Part shown: piece after piece, positions 1 through 7,990 of the stretch | How the letters are laid out: every line of letters starts with the position of its first letter | How positions within the stretch are numbered: the stretch's first letter is position 1 | Position numbers and translations under genes: made by a program | The notes under the pieces: generated by a model | Told to the model about the DNA's origin: nothing | What the model saw: the letters and a program-made list of their open reading frames with translations, nothing else | The model's database searches: none | Assembly (NCBI RefSeq): GCF_003815875.1 | Contig: NZ_CP033924.1 | Coordinates: 3,286,001 to 3,350,000 of the forward strand | Length of the DNA stretch: 64,000 bases | From: Chryseobacterium lactis | GTDB taxonomy: Bacteria; Bacteroidota; Bacteroidia; Flavobacteriales; Weeksellaceae | Direction: 5' to 3'

Positions 1-131
1 GAAATAACCTCTGTCTTCACTTCTTTCCAATCTCCTTTCATCATATCCATTTCATAAGCTTGAAGATCGTCATCTTTACAAGAAGTCAGTGCCAAAGCTG
101 AAAAGGCAAATAAAAGTAGTTGTTTTTTCAT
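1..131 (-). CDS. Lipoprotein, N-terminal part only (cut by window edge)
   Basis: The reading frame opens at an ATG (complement of 129-131) and stays open to base 1, so only the first 43 residues are visible. They start MKKQLLLFAFSALALTSCKD: a basic N-terminus, a hydrophobic stretch and a lipobox LTSC followed by Asp-rich residues, the usual form of a signal-peptidase II lipoprotein in Bacteroidota. The next residues (DMMKGDWK) resemble the start of lipocalin-like lipoproteins, but this is too short to name a family. A TAAATTTG box lies on the same strand only 5 nt before the start codon (137-144). Confidence 0.75.
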   Translation of the reverse strand, partial: MKKQLLLFAFSALALTSCKDDDLQAYEMDMMKGDWKEVKTEVI

Positions 132-463
132 TTTCACAAATTTAAGAATATGCTAAAATATAAATAAATTTGAAATATCTGTAATGAAATGATGACTTTT
201 TAAACGAATGTTTATAAATTAAATAATTTTGACTGAACCGACATGTTTTCAAGGGAAAAAAATAAGAAATTCAAGATTTTAGAAATTATGATTAGATTAA
301 AAATAGCCGATATACCTATCAAAAGGAAGAAGCTGTCTCAAAAGTGTCATTCTGAGTGAAATCAAAGACTCACCCTTCGTTAGAATGACAAAAGCCTAAT
401 TATCTGACTTTTGAGACAACCTCTTCTTGTATATTTCTATTATAAACGCTCTGGTAATGGTTT
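132..463. other. Intergenic region without a gene; holds one small palindromic repeat
   Basis: No credible reading frame is present. The region is very AT-rich and contains the -7-like box of the lipoprotein at 137-144 and, at 326-426, a MITE-like inverted repeat listed separately. The stretch 145-325 shows nothing I can name. Confidence 0.6.
326..426. repeat. MITE-like palindromic repeat, family B, copy 1
   Basis: Terminal inverted repeats of about 20 bp (326-345 and 407-426, 18 of 20 positions matching) contain the perfect core TGTCTCAAAAGT / ACTTTTGAGACA. Inside lies a second inverted pair, GTCATTCT (346-353) and AGAATGAC (382-389), followed by the element's typical ACCCTTCGTT. The same inner sequence recurs at 54699-54780 and 61328-61395. 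It encodes nothing and sits just after the 3' end of the minus-strand alcohol dehydrogenase gene, so it could also fold as a transcript-end hairpin. Confidence 0.75.
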
Positions 464-1627
464 CTAATAACTCATCTCTACAATCTTATAGGCATCCTTT
501 GGAGTCAGTTTTTTATATTCTCCAAGTCCCAGCCAGTTTCTTTCTGTAAAGGCATTTTCTACTCTTTCAGCAGTTCCTTTAAAGTCTTCTGTATATTCTG
601 AAAGTTTGGTTTTGATATGCAGGCTATGGAAAAATTCTTCCATTTTTTTGATCCCCAGTTCTGCTTTTTCTTCTACGCTTCCGTCTTTGATACCCCAAAC
701 TCTTTCAGCATATTGGGCCAGTTTCCCTTTTTTATCTTCAAAATTGTAACGATAATGAGATGGAGCAATAATAGCCAGTGTTCTTGCATGATCAATACCG
801 AAATAAGCCGTTAATTCGTGGCCCATGGCATGTACAGCCCAGTCGGTGATCACTCCTTTCTGAATCAGGCCGTTTAAAGCCATTGTACAGCACCACATAA
901 AATTTCCGGCAGCATCATAATTAAAATCATCAGCCAGTACTTTAGGAGCTGTTTCCTGAAGGCTGATTAAAATGCTTTCCGCAATTCTTTCCTGAAGATC
1001 AGCGGAAGACGGAGCTGTCATATACTGTTCAAGTACGTGAGTATAAGCATCTGTAATTCCATTTACAATCTGATTTTTAGGAATAGATCTGATTACCTCA
1101 GGATCCAGCACAGAAAACTGTGGGAAAAGCCCCGGACCACCTGAAGACAGTTTTTCGTTGGTTTCTCTTCTTGAAATTACATATCCCGAATTCATTTCCG
1201 AACCGGTTGCAGGAAGTGTCAAAATACTTCCGAACGGCATTCCTTCTCCTTCAAAGGTTCTTACCTGTTTTCTCAGAATGTCCCACGGCTCACCGTTATA
1301 GTTGGCAGCTGCAGAAATGAATTTTGTTCCGTCAATTACCGATCCGCCTCCTACAGCAAGAAGATAGGTGATATTTTTTTCTTTAATGAATGCTAATGCA
1401 TTGATTAAAACTTCATATTCAGGATTGGCAGGTACTCCGCCAAATTCATACACTTCATGATTTTGTAAAGCTTCTTTTACCTGATCATAAACGCCGTTGT
1501 TTTTGATGCTTCCACCGCCGTAGATCATTAATATTCTGGCGTCTTTAGGAATTTCTTTGGAAATTTTAGCGATTTCACCTTTCCCGAAAAGTATTTTTGT
1601 TGGATTTTTAAACTCGAAATTAAGCAT
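464..1627 (-). CDS. yqhD: Iron-containing alcohol/aldehyde dehydrogenase, YqhD/BDH type
   Basis: A 387-residue cytosolic enzyme, the same length as Escherichia coli YqhD, which reduces short-chain aldehydes with NADPH. The nucleotide-binding loop GGGS lies at residues 93-96 followed by VIDG, and the four metal ligands of the family are present as D193, H197, H266 and H280 (the last in GIDHAR). The family uses Zn or Fe, so activity should be retained. It is monocistronic: the next gene on the same strand starts 130 bp upstream and its promoter faces away. A detoxification role for reactive aldehydes is inferred from the family, not shown by context. Confidence 0.9.
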   Translation of the reverse strand: MLNFEFKNPTKILFGKGEIAKISKEIPKDARILMIYGGGSIKNNGVYDQVKEALQNHEVYEFGGVPANPEYEVLINALAFIKEKNITYLLAVGGGSVIDGTKFISAAANYNGEPWDILRKQVRTFEGEGMPFGSILTLPATGSEMNSGYVISRRETNEKLSSGGPGLFPQFSVLDPEVIRSIPKNQIVNGITDAYTHVLEQYMTAPSSADLQERIAESILISLQETAPKVLADDFNYDAAGNFMWCCTMALNGLIQKGVITDWAVHAMGHELTAYFGIDHARTLAIIAPSHYRYNFEDKKGKLAQYAERVWGIKDGSVEEKAELGIKKMEEFFHSLHIKTKLSEYTEDFKGTAERVENAFTERNWLGLGEYKKLTPKDAYKIVEMSY

Positions 1628-1759
1628 TGTTCTTACTTTTTTAGTAACCCAAATTTACGGAATGAAAAGTGAAAACTAAGTTAACGAAGTTTTAAAATTG
1701 CTATATCTATATTTAATGAAAGCTATCAAGATAGGTCTGATAATACCTCAATCATCAGA

Positions 1760-2164
1760 TTATCTTGCAGACAAGTAAGATTTTGCTCTCTTGATAAAAC
1801 TTTCTTTATCCTTTTTTATATTTTCCAGTAGTTCTTTCCGATCATCGGGAATCGTCAGGTACTTGTCGCCCCAAAGATTTATTTCAACAATCAGAGGAAC
1901 CAGATCAATACCTTTTTCAGTAAGATGATACAGGATTTTCAATTTGTTGTCTGGATGATCCTTTTTGGCAATAATGCCGTTCTCCAGTAAATGTTGAAGT
2001 CTGGAGGCAAGAATATTAGAAGCTATTTTTTCATCAGCTTTCTGAAGTTCTCCGTAGGTGCATTCCTTTTTGATCATCAGATCCCGGATAATTAATAATG
2101 ACCATTTGTCGCCCCAGATTTCGAGAGAACAACTGATAGGGCAGTCTGATCTTTTCTTATTCAT
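1760..2164 (-). CDS. HxlR-family winged-helix transcriptional regulator
   Basis: 134 residues in one HxlR domain: the family signature CPI-SCSLEIWGDKWSLLIIRDL occupies residues 8-28, then a recognition region (ILASRLQHLLENGII) and the wing with YHLTEKG. Cysteines at 8 and 12 lie where redox-sensing members such as YodB and HypR of Bacillus carry their reactive cysteine, so a thiol-based sensor is possible. It is divergent from lpdA with a 16-bp perfect inverted repeat between them, which suggests control of lpdA and of itself. The inducing signal is not visible in the sequence. Confidence 0.9.
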   Translation of the reverse strand: MNKKRSDCPISCSLEIWGDKWSLLIIRDLMIKKECTYGELQKADEKIASNILASRLQHLLENGIIAKKDHPDNKLKILYHLTEKGIDLVPLIVEINLWGDKYLTIPDDRKELLENIKKDKESFIKRAKSYLSAR

Positions 2165-2184
2165 GATGTTAATATGTAAATAAT

Positions 2185-2233
2185 ACTTGCAAAATAAAAG
2201 TGTTTATTTTAAATTTGCTTTTATTTTGCAAGT
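2185..2233. promoter_or_regulatory. Probable HxlR operator overlapping the lpdA promoter
   Basis: Two perfect 16-bp arms, ACTTGCAAAATAAAAG (2185-2200) and CTTTTATTTTGCAAGT (2218-2233), flank a 17-bp spacer. The spacer ends in TAAATTTG (2210-2217), an exact TAnnTTTG -7 box for lpdA, and the TTG of the left arm (2187-2189) is 20 bp upstream, the right spacing for the -33 box. Protein bound to both arms would cover the promoter, so repression of lpdA by the adjacent HxlR protein is the simplest reading. That the HxlR protein binds here is inference from position and symmetry. Confidence 0.75.
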
Positions 2234-2263
2234 AAATTTAATCATAAAAAATTAATAAATCAA

Positions 2264-3664
2264 ATGGAACAATATGATATAGCAGTAATCGGCTCCGGAC
2301 CCGGTGGATATGTAGCTGCGATAAGAAGTGCACAACTTGGATACAAAACCGTAATTATAGAAAAATATGATACGTTGGGCGGAACCTGCACAAACGTAGG
2401 TTGCATTCCAACAAAGGCTTTACTGGACAGTACTCATCATTATGCAGATGCCTTGCATAAGTTTAACGAACACGGAATTAAGCTGGATCAGATATCGCTT
2501 GATTTTACTCAGATGTACAAAAGAAAATCAGAAGTCGTTTCAAAAAATACCGATGGACTTAATTTTCTCATGAGTAAAAATAAGATCACCCGTTTGAAAG
2601 GAACAGCAGGTTTTATAAGTGATTCTATTATTAAAGTAACTAATGGAACTGAAATAACAGATATTACCGCCAAAAATTATATTCTCGCAACAGGTTCAAA
2701 GCCTTCAACCATTGCCGGTGTGGAAATTGATAAAAGACGAATTATCACCTCAACAGAAGCTCTTGCTTTAAGTGAACAACCAAAATCCATGATAATTATT
2801 GGGGGAGGAGTGATAGGAGTAGAAATGGCATCTATTTTTAACAGAATCGGAACAAAAGTTACCATCCTTGAATTTGCCGATCATCTGATTGCTGCGATGG
2901 ATCACGAATTAGGAAAGAATCTTCAGAAAATCCTGAAGAAAGAAGGAATTGATATCCGTTTACAACATGCTGTTTATAAAACTGAAAATACAGGCTCAGA
3001 GGCCAACGTTTTTTTTAAAGATAAAAATGGTACAGAAGGTGAACTTGCTGCTGATTATGTTTTAGTAGCAGTTGGAAGAAGCCCGTTCACAAAAGGTCTT
3101 GGATTGGAAAATACCAATGTAGAGCTTGATGACCGTGGGTTTATTAAGGTGAATGAAATGAATCAAACCTCCGTTTCTCATATCTATGCGATTGGTGACG
3201 TCATCGGTGGTGCGATGCTGGCACATAAAGCGGAAGAAGAAGGGGTGTTTGTAGCAGAGACAATTAACGGACAACATCATAAAATTCACTATAACCGGAT
3301 TCCTTCAGTTGTATATACATGGCCGGAAGTAGCTTCTGTAGGGTACTCTGAAGAATATCTGAAAACAAATAACATTCCTTATAATGTTGGAAAATTCCCG
3401 TTTTCTGCCAGTGCCAGAGCTCGGGCTTCAATGGATACGGACGGATTTGCCAAAGTATTGGTTGATCCTAAGTATGGAGAAGTGCTCGGTGTTCATATCA
3501 TTGGAGCAAGAGCCGCAGATCTGATTGCACAAGGAGTCATAGCGCAGGAATATGAAGTGACGGCAGAAGATATGTTCCGAATTTCTTATGCGCATCCAAC
3601 CTATTCCGAAACATTAAAAGAAGCGTATCTTATTGCTTCCGGACAGGGAGCAGTTAATATTTAA
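2264..3664 (+). CDS. lpdA: Dihydrolipoyl dehydrogenase (E3)
   Basis: 466 residues, normal for E3, the flavoprotein that reoxidises dihydrolipoyl groups of 2-oxoacid dehydrogenase complexes and the glycine cleavage system with NAD+. Visible are the FAD loop GSGPGG (10-15), the redox pair C42 and C47 in GGTCTNVGCIPT, a second GGGVIG nucleotide loop, and the C-terminal YAHPTYSET with the active-site His and Glu. It stands alone, without E1/E2 genes, and is probably under the divergent HxlR regulator, which hints at a stress-responsive extra E3. The last codons (IASGQGAVNI) are part of the tandem repeat that follows. Confidence 0.95.
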   Translation: MEQYDIAVIGSGPGGYVAAIRSAQLGYKTVIIEKYDTLGGTCTNVGCIPTKALLDSTHHYADALHKFNEHGIKLDQISLDFTQMYKRKSEVVSKNTDGLNFLMSKNKITRLKGTAGFISDSIIKVTNGTEITDITAKNYILATGSKPSTIAGVEIDKRRIITSTEALALSEQPKSMIIIGGGVIGVEMASIFNRIGTKVTILEFADHLIAAMDHELGKNLQKILKKEGIDIRLQHAVYKTENTGSEANVFFKDKNGTEGELAADYVLVAVGRSPFTKGLGLENTNVELDDRGFIKVNEMNQTSVSHIYAIGDVIGGAMLAHKAEEEGVFVAETINGQHHKIHYNRIPSVVYTWPEVASVGYSEEYLKTNNIPYNVGKFPFSASARARASMDTDGFAKVLVDPKYGEVLGVHIIGARAADLIAQGVIAQEYEVTAEDMFRISYAHPTYSETLKEAYLIASGQGAVNI

Positions 3665-4628
3665 TATTTATTTTGTTGGGAGGCGCAAAGGCGCAAAAGA
3701 TTATCTTCATCGTGTCTATTTTAAGGCGCAAGAAAATCGAAGATTTTCAGCAAGCAAAAGATTTTGTTTATAATTTTAAAATACGCTTCATTTAATTTTA
3801 GATTATTGAACCATTAAGATCAATGAAGATATTAAGAATGATTAAGCTCCATCTTTGATGGAGAAATAAAGCAGGTCGCTAAAAAATAGCTTTAGCTATT
3901 ACCTTAATTATTCTTAACAGCTTAAAAATTCTTAATGGTTTATTTATTCAATTCTTAATTTTATCGTAGATAAAATCCTTGCGCCTTAAAGCGGTATAGC
4001 TTGTGATTCCTTTTGCGTCTTTGTGTTTACCAACAATTAAAAGCTTGTTTTATAAAACAGAACAATCCTCACTTTTTTATTGCTTCTGGACAGGGACCCA
4101 TTAATATTTATTTTGTTGGGAGGCGCAAAGACGCAAAAGATTATCTTCATCGTGTCTATTTTAAGGCGCAAGAAAATCGAAGATTTTCAGCAAGCAAATG
4201 AAGTATTTTATAATTTAAAATATGCATCATTCAATTTTATCGTAGATAAAATTTTGCGCCTTAAAGCAGCATAGTTTGTGATTCCTTTTGCGTCTTTGTG
4301 TTTACCAACAGTTAAAAAGCTCATTTATAAACAGAACAATCCTCATTTTTTTATTGCTTCCGGACAAGGAGCCGTTAATATTTATTTTGTTAGGAGGCGC
4401 AAAGGCGCAAAAGATTATTTTCATTGTGTCTATTTTAAGGTGCAAGAAAATCGAAGATTTTCAGCAAGCAAATGGTGTATTTTATAATTTAAAAATATGC
4501 ATTATTCAATTTTATCGCAGATAAAATCCTTGCGCCTTAAAGCGGTATAGCTTGTGATTCCTTTTGTGTCTTTGTATTTTCCAACAATTAAAAGCTTGTT
4601 TCATAAAACAGAACAATCCTCATTTTTT
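3631..4628. repeat. Tandem triplication of the lpdA 3' end plus intergenic region
   Basis: Three direct copies of a roughly 274-bp unit: copy 1 at 3631-4077 (enlarged by about 173 bp), copy 2 at 4078-4351, copy 3 at 4352 to about 4628. Each starts with TATTGCTTC(C/T)GGACA, the coding sequence for the last ten or so residues of LpdA, and ends with AACAATCCTCA followed by Ts, which is the 3' end of the convergent gene at 4601-5206. Within each unit GGCGCAAAGGCGCAAAAG and its inverted partner CCTTTTGCGTCTTTG, plus AAGGCGCAAG / CTTGCGCCTT, form a nested palindrome. No gene is encoded: short open frames merely continue the copied LpdA tail past its lost stop. Confidence 0.9.
3809..3940. repeat. 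MITE-like element, family A, inside tandem copy 1
   Basis: AACCATTAAGA (3809-3819) and TCTTAATGGTT (3930-3940) are perfect terminal inverted repeats of a 132-bp non-coding element present only in the first tandem copy, so it probably entered after the triplication. It contains two internal hairpins, CTCCATC-tt-TGATGGAG-like at 3847-3863 and AATAGC-ttta-GCTATT near 3886-3901. A second family member with the same ends lies at 54640-54856. Confidence 0.7.
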
Positions 4629-5206
4629 GAATAGATACCATTACTTTTAGCTTCCAGTTTTCCGGTCTTTCTGTTGATTTTCACCAGGAATGATTCCTTA
4701 GTAACAGGACAGCCTTTAGATTGCATAACATACAATGAAATATGACGGTCTTCAATTTTATAAGCCCCGGTAAAGCGATTGCTTGTGTCAACTGAATAAC
4801 CATATGTTTTCGCCAATAGAATAGCTTCAGGAAGGTTGTCAACAGTTCCGATAAAATCTCTCAATTGTTGTTCTGTGGAAAAATAAACTGATCTTTCCTT
4901 TTTACAGGCAAGAATGTATGAAAAACAATTATTGCCAACGCATTTCTGAAAGAAACCTTTTTCAGGAGCAGGTTCATTGATGGTCATGAAATCAGGGGCC
5001 TGGCTTTCGTAAAGTACGGCCTTTTCATAATCAGCATCATTGCTGAGTACCCGCCAGTATTGGTATTCTTTATCCGGCACAATGAATGGATATAGATAGT
5101 CGACCGTATCCAGAATATCAGGGATTTTTTTATAATCATCAGGAACCTTGATCTGACTGTAAAGCAGATTGGAGAAGATCAGGGAAAAAATGATGATTGC
5201 TTTCAT
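4601..5206 (-). CDS. Secreted protein of unknown function
   Basis: 201 residues from the chosen ATG (complement of 5204-5206). The N-terminus MKAIIIFSLIFSNLLYSQ is a signal peptide, so the product is exported to the periplasm or beyond. The frame is open further upstream to 5302, but a good promoter lies at 5224-5254, between the two candidate starts, which rejects the longer form. The mature part has four cysteines (in KCVGNNC, ACK, KGCP and EDCSVL) that could form disulfides. I recognise no family. Its last nine codons are included in the tandem repeat copied towards lpdA. Confidence 0.75.
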   Translation of the reverse strand: MKAIIIFSLIFSNLLYSQIKVPDDYKKIPDILDTVDYLYPFIVPDKEYQYWRVLSNDADYEKAVLYESQAPDFMTINEPAPEKGFFQKCVGNNCFSYILACKKERSVYFSTEQQLRDFIGTVDNLPEAILLAKTYGYSVDTSNRFTGAYKIEDRHISLYVMQSKGCPVTKESFLVKINRKTGKLEAKSNGIYSKNEDCSVL

Positions 5207-5223
5207 AGAGAATGTGTTTCCAG

Positions 5224-5254
5224 CAAATTTACAAAAAATTAAAGGGTCCGTCAA
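5224..5254 (-). promoter_or_regulatory. Promoter of the secreted-protein gene
   Basis: On the minus strand TTG (5254-5252) is followed after 20 bp by TAAATTTG (5231-5224), an exact Bacteroidota -33/-7 arrangement. The start codon at 5206 is 17 nt downstream. Confidence 0.65.
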
Positions 5255-5398
5255 TACTTTGAAAACTATAAAAATTTCATACGATATCCAGTTTTTATCC
5301 AATTTATAAACAAAAATTAATACTATATTTTACTTTTGGTACTCAATTTTTGCCATTTGTCAATTCAACTAATTTGAAAATCGCTTACATTTGTTACT

Positions 5399-7933
5399 AT
5401 GATACACGACCAACGCGCAGAAAAATTCAGGCAGATCGTGGAAAATAAGTTCCAGATCTACAATTCATTATTTATGAGCCTGCCTTATGATAAAATGACA
5501 AATATCGGAATGTTGCTTCCGTTTCTTTACGAAGAAAGCAGAACCGGTTATGACGCAGGAAAAACACCTGAAGAAATTGTCGAAGAATTCTTTAAAAACC
5601 ATACTGATCTTCAGACGGAAGAACAAAAATTAGAATTGCTTTTTAAAATTATTCAATATATAGAAAGACAGGTTGTTTTATTTGATAGTATTGAAGATGC
5701 TGCATTTCCAAACCTTCACTCGGAAAGCGACAGTGGAACGGTAACCAATCTTTTTGAACGTTCTTTTCAGGATCATAAGATTGAAAAAGTGCGTGAAAAA
5801 TTGAAAGATTTTAGTGTGAAAGTTGTATTCACAGCACACCCGACACAGTTTTATCCAAGTTCGGTCCAGAGAATTATTCAGGATTTAAGAGGAGCCATTA
5901 CCAGCGATTCTGTAACACAAATCGACATGCTTTTGCAGCAGTTGGGAAAAACACCTTTTGTGAATAAAGAAAAACCGACTCCGATTGATGAAGCATTGAG
6001 TATTATTTCGTATCTGAGATATGTATATTATGATACCATCGGAGAGCTTTTTACAAAAATAAAAAAGACCTTTGGAAACGGACATTTTCATTTGCATGAA
6101 GATATTATTCAGCTTGGTTTCTGGCCTGGAGGAGATCGTGACGGAAATCCTTTTGTAACAGCAGATGTTACCAAAAGAGTTGCAGAAGAGCTTCGTTCCG
6201 CGATTTTAAAATCCTATTACAGTCATTTGAAATTTATCAGAAGAAGATTGAGCTTCAGAGGAGTATCAGAAGTATTAACGCAATTAAGTGAAGAGCTATA
6301 TGCTGCGATTTTTAATGGGCAAAATATTACGGCAGAAGATATTCTAAAGAAAACGGATGAAGCCGAGAAAATACTGATTAGTGAACACAATTCTTTATTC
6401 CTTGATCTTTTGGCTAATTTCAGAGATCGGGTGATGATTTTCGGAACCCACTTTGCGACGCTGGATATCCGTCAGGATAGCAGGATTCATCAGCAGGTGA
6501 TTGATGAGGTATTTGCTAAGATGTATAGAAATGAAGGTGCCAATCATGAGCAGAAATTTAATAAACTGATTCAATCTACAGAACCGGTCAATGCACAGGA
6601 TTTTGAAGATATTGTAAAAGATACACTCCTGACTGTTTCCCAGGTTTCAGAAATTCAGAATTTAAATGGATTGAGAGGGATGAACCGCTACATCATTTCC
6701 AATTCTGATGCCGTGAAAGATGTGATGAATGTGTATGCTTTCTTCAAAATCTGTGGATACAAAGATGAAGAGATCAATATGGATATTGTTCCCCTTTTTG
6801 AAACGATGGAAGGTCTTGCCAATGCTGAACATGTAATGAATGAGCTGTATCAAAATCCTGTTTACAAGAAACATCTTGAAAGAAGAGGAAACCAGCAGAC
6901 CATTATGTTAGGTTTTTCTGACGGAACAAAAGATGGTGGATATTTAAAGGCCAACTGGGAAATTTATAAAGCGAAAGAGTTATTGACAAAGCTTTCTGAG
7001 CAAAATAATATTAAAGTAGTATTCTTCGATGGTAGAGGAGGCCCGCCTGCAAGAGGTGGAGGCAAAACCCATGATTTCTATGCTTCGCAGGGGAAAACGA
7101 TTGCCAATAATAAAATTGAATTAACCATTCAGGGGCAAACGATAACCAGTATTTTTGGAAATAAAGAACAGGCAAAATATAATTTTGAACAACTTCTGAC
7201 TGCCGGAGTTGAAAACGATGTTTTTAAAAATGCCAAGAAAGAACTCACAGAGAAAGAAAGAACATTGATTGTTGAACTGGCTGAAATCAGTTATAAAAAA
7301 TATTCAGATTTAAAGGCTCATCCTATGTTTGTTCCTTATCTTCAGGAGATGAGTACATTGGAATATTATGGGAAAACCAATATCGGAAGCCGTCCTTCCA
7401 AGAGAGGAAATGGAAGCGAGCTGAAGTTCGAAGACCTTAGGGCAATTCCGTTTGTGGGATCATGGTCTCAGTTAAAACAAAACGTTCCCGGATTTTTCGG
7501 TTTTGGATATGCCATGCAGCAGATGAAAGAACAGGGAAGGTTTGAGGAAGTAAGAGAATTGTACAAAGGCTCGGATTTCTTTAAAACCTTAGTATTAAAC
7601 TCCATGATGAGTATGAATAAATCATACTTTCCCTTGACTTATTATATTAAAAACAACCCGAAATTCGGAGCATTCTGGAATGTCCTTTTTGATGAATATG
7701 AGCTTTCAAGAGAAATTATGCTTGAATTGACAGGATTTAAAATACTTCAGGAAGAAGATCCGCTTTCCAGAAAATCTGTGAAAATCCGTGAAAAAATAGT
7801 ACTTCCTTTGCTCAGTATCCAGCAGTATGCCTTGATGAAAATTCAGAAAGGTGAAGGCAATAAAGAAGCTTATGAAAAATTGGTGACGAGATCGCTGTTT
7901 GGAAATATTAATGCGAGCAGAAACTCAGCTTAA
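5399..7933 (+). CDS. ppc: Phosphoenolpyruvate carboxylase
   Basis: 844 residues, slightly shorter than the 883 of E. coli. The enzyme adds bicarbonate to phosphoenolpyruvate to give oxaloacetate and refill the TCA cycle. The catalytic His lies in TAHPT (H147), GGDRDGNP follows, and the mobile PEP-binding loop reads FDGRGGPPARGGG from residue 543, where proteobacterial enzymes have FHGRGG and GRGGG; the C-terminus ends with NxxS-like NASRNSA instead of the usual NTG. The sequence is otherwise collinear. The gene stands alone; the IS4 element begins 57 bp after its stop and may have removed its terminator. Confidence 0.95.
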   Translation: MIHDQRAEKFRQIVENKFQIYNSLFMSLPYDKMTNIGMLLPFLYEESRTGYDAGKTPEEIVEEFFKNHTDLQTEEQKLELLFKIIQYIERQVVLFDSIEDAAFPNLHSESDSGTVTNLFERSFQDHKIEKVREKLKDFSVKVVFTAHPTQFYPSSVQRIIQDLRGAITSDSVTQIDMLLQQLGKTPFVNKEKPTPIDEALSIISYLRYVYYDTIGELFTKIKKTFGNGHFHLHEDIIQLGFWPGGDRDGNPFVTADVTKRVAEELRSAILKSYYSHLKFIRRRLSFRGVSEVLTQLSEELYAAIFNGQNITAEDILKKTDEAEKILISEHNSLFLDLLANFRDRVMIFGTHFATLDIRQDSRIHQQVIDEVFAKMYRNEGANHEQKFNKLIQSTEPVNAQDFEDIVKDTLLTVSQVSEIQNLNGLRGMNRYIISNSDAVKDVMNVYAFFKICGYKDEEINMDIVPLFETMEGLANAEHVMNELYQNPVYKKHLERRGNQQTIMLGFSDGTKDGGYLKANWEIYKAKELLTKLSEQNNIKVVFFDGRGGPPARGGGKTHDFYASQGKTIANNKIELTIQGQTITSIFGNKEQAKYNFEQLLTAGVENDVFKNAKKELTEKERTLIVELAEISYKKYSDLKAHPMFVPYLQEMSTLEYYGKTNIGSRPSKRGNGSELKFEDLRAIPFVGSWSQLKQNVPGFFGFGYAMQQMKEQGRFEEVRELYKGSDFFKTLVLNSMMSMNKSYFPLTYYIKNNPKFGAFWNVLFDEYELSREIMLELTGFKILQEEDPLSRKSVKIREKIVLPLLSIQQYALMKIQKGEGNKEAYEKLVTRSLFGNINASRNSA

Positions 7934-7990
7934 TTTTGTTAAATACCAATAATATTTATCAATAACACGATGTAATGTATCAATAGGAGT

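Noticed and set aside
4013..4524. Four overlapping small frames of 62 to 78 codons after lpdA
   Set aside because: They lie wholly inside the tandem repeat, repeat the copied LpdA tail and are out of step between copies; no independent start signal.
3631..4628. Tandem repeats considered as a CRISPR array
   Set aside because: Unit length is about 274 bp with no alternation of short repeats and unique spacers, and no cas genes are nearby.
5207..5302. Longer N-terminus of the secreted protein
   Set aside because: It would put the promoter inside the gene and bury the signal peptide.
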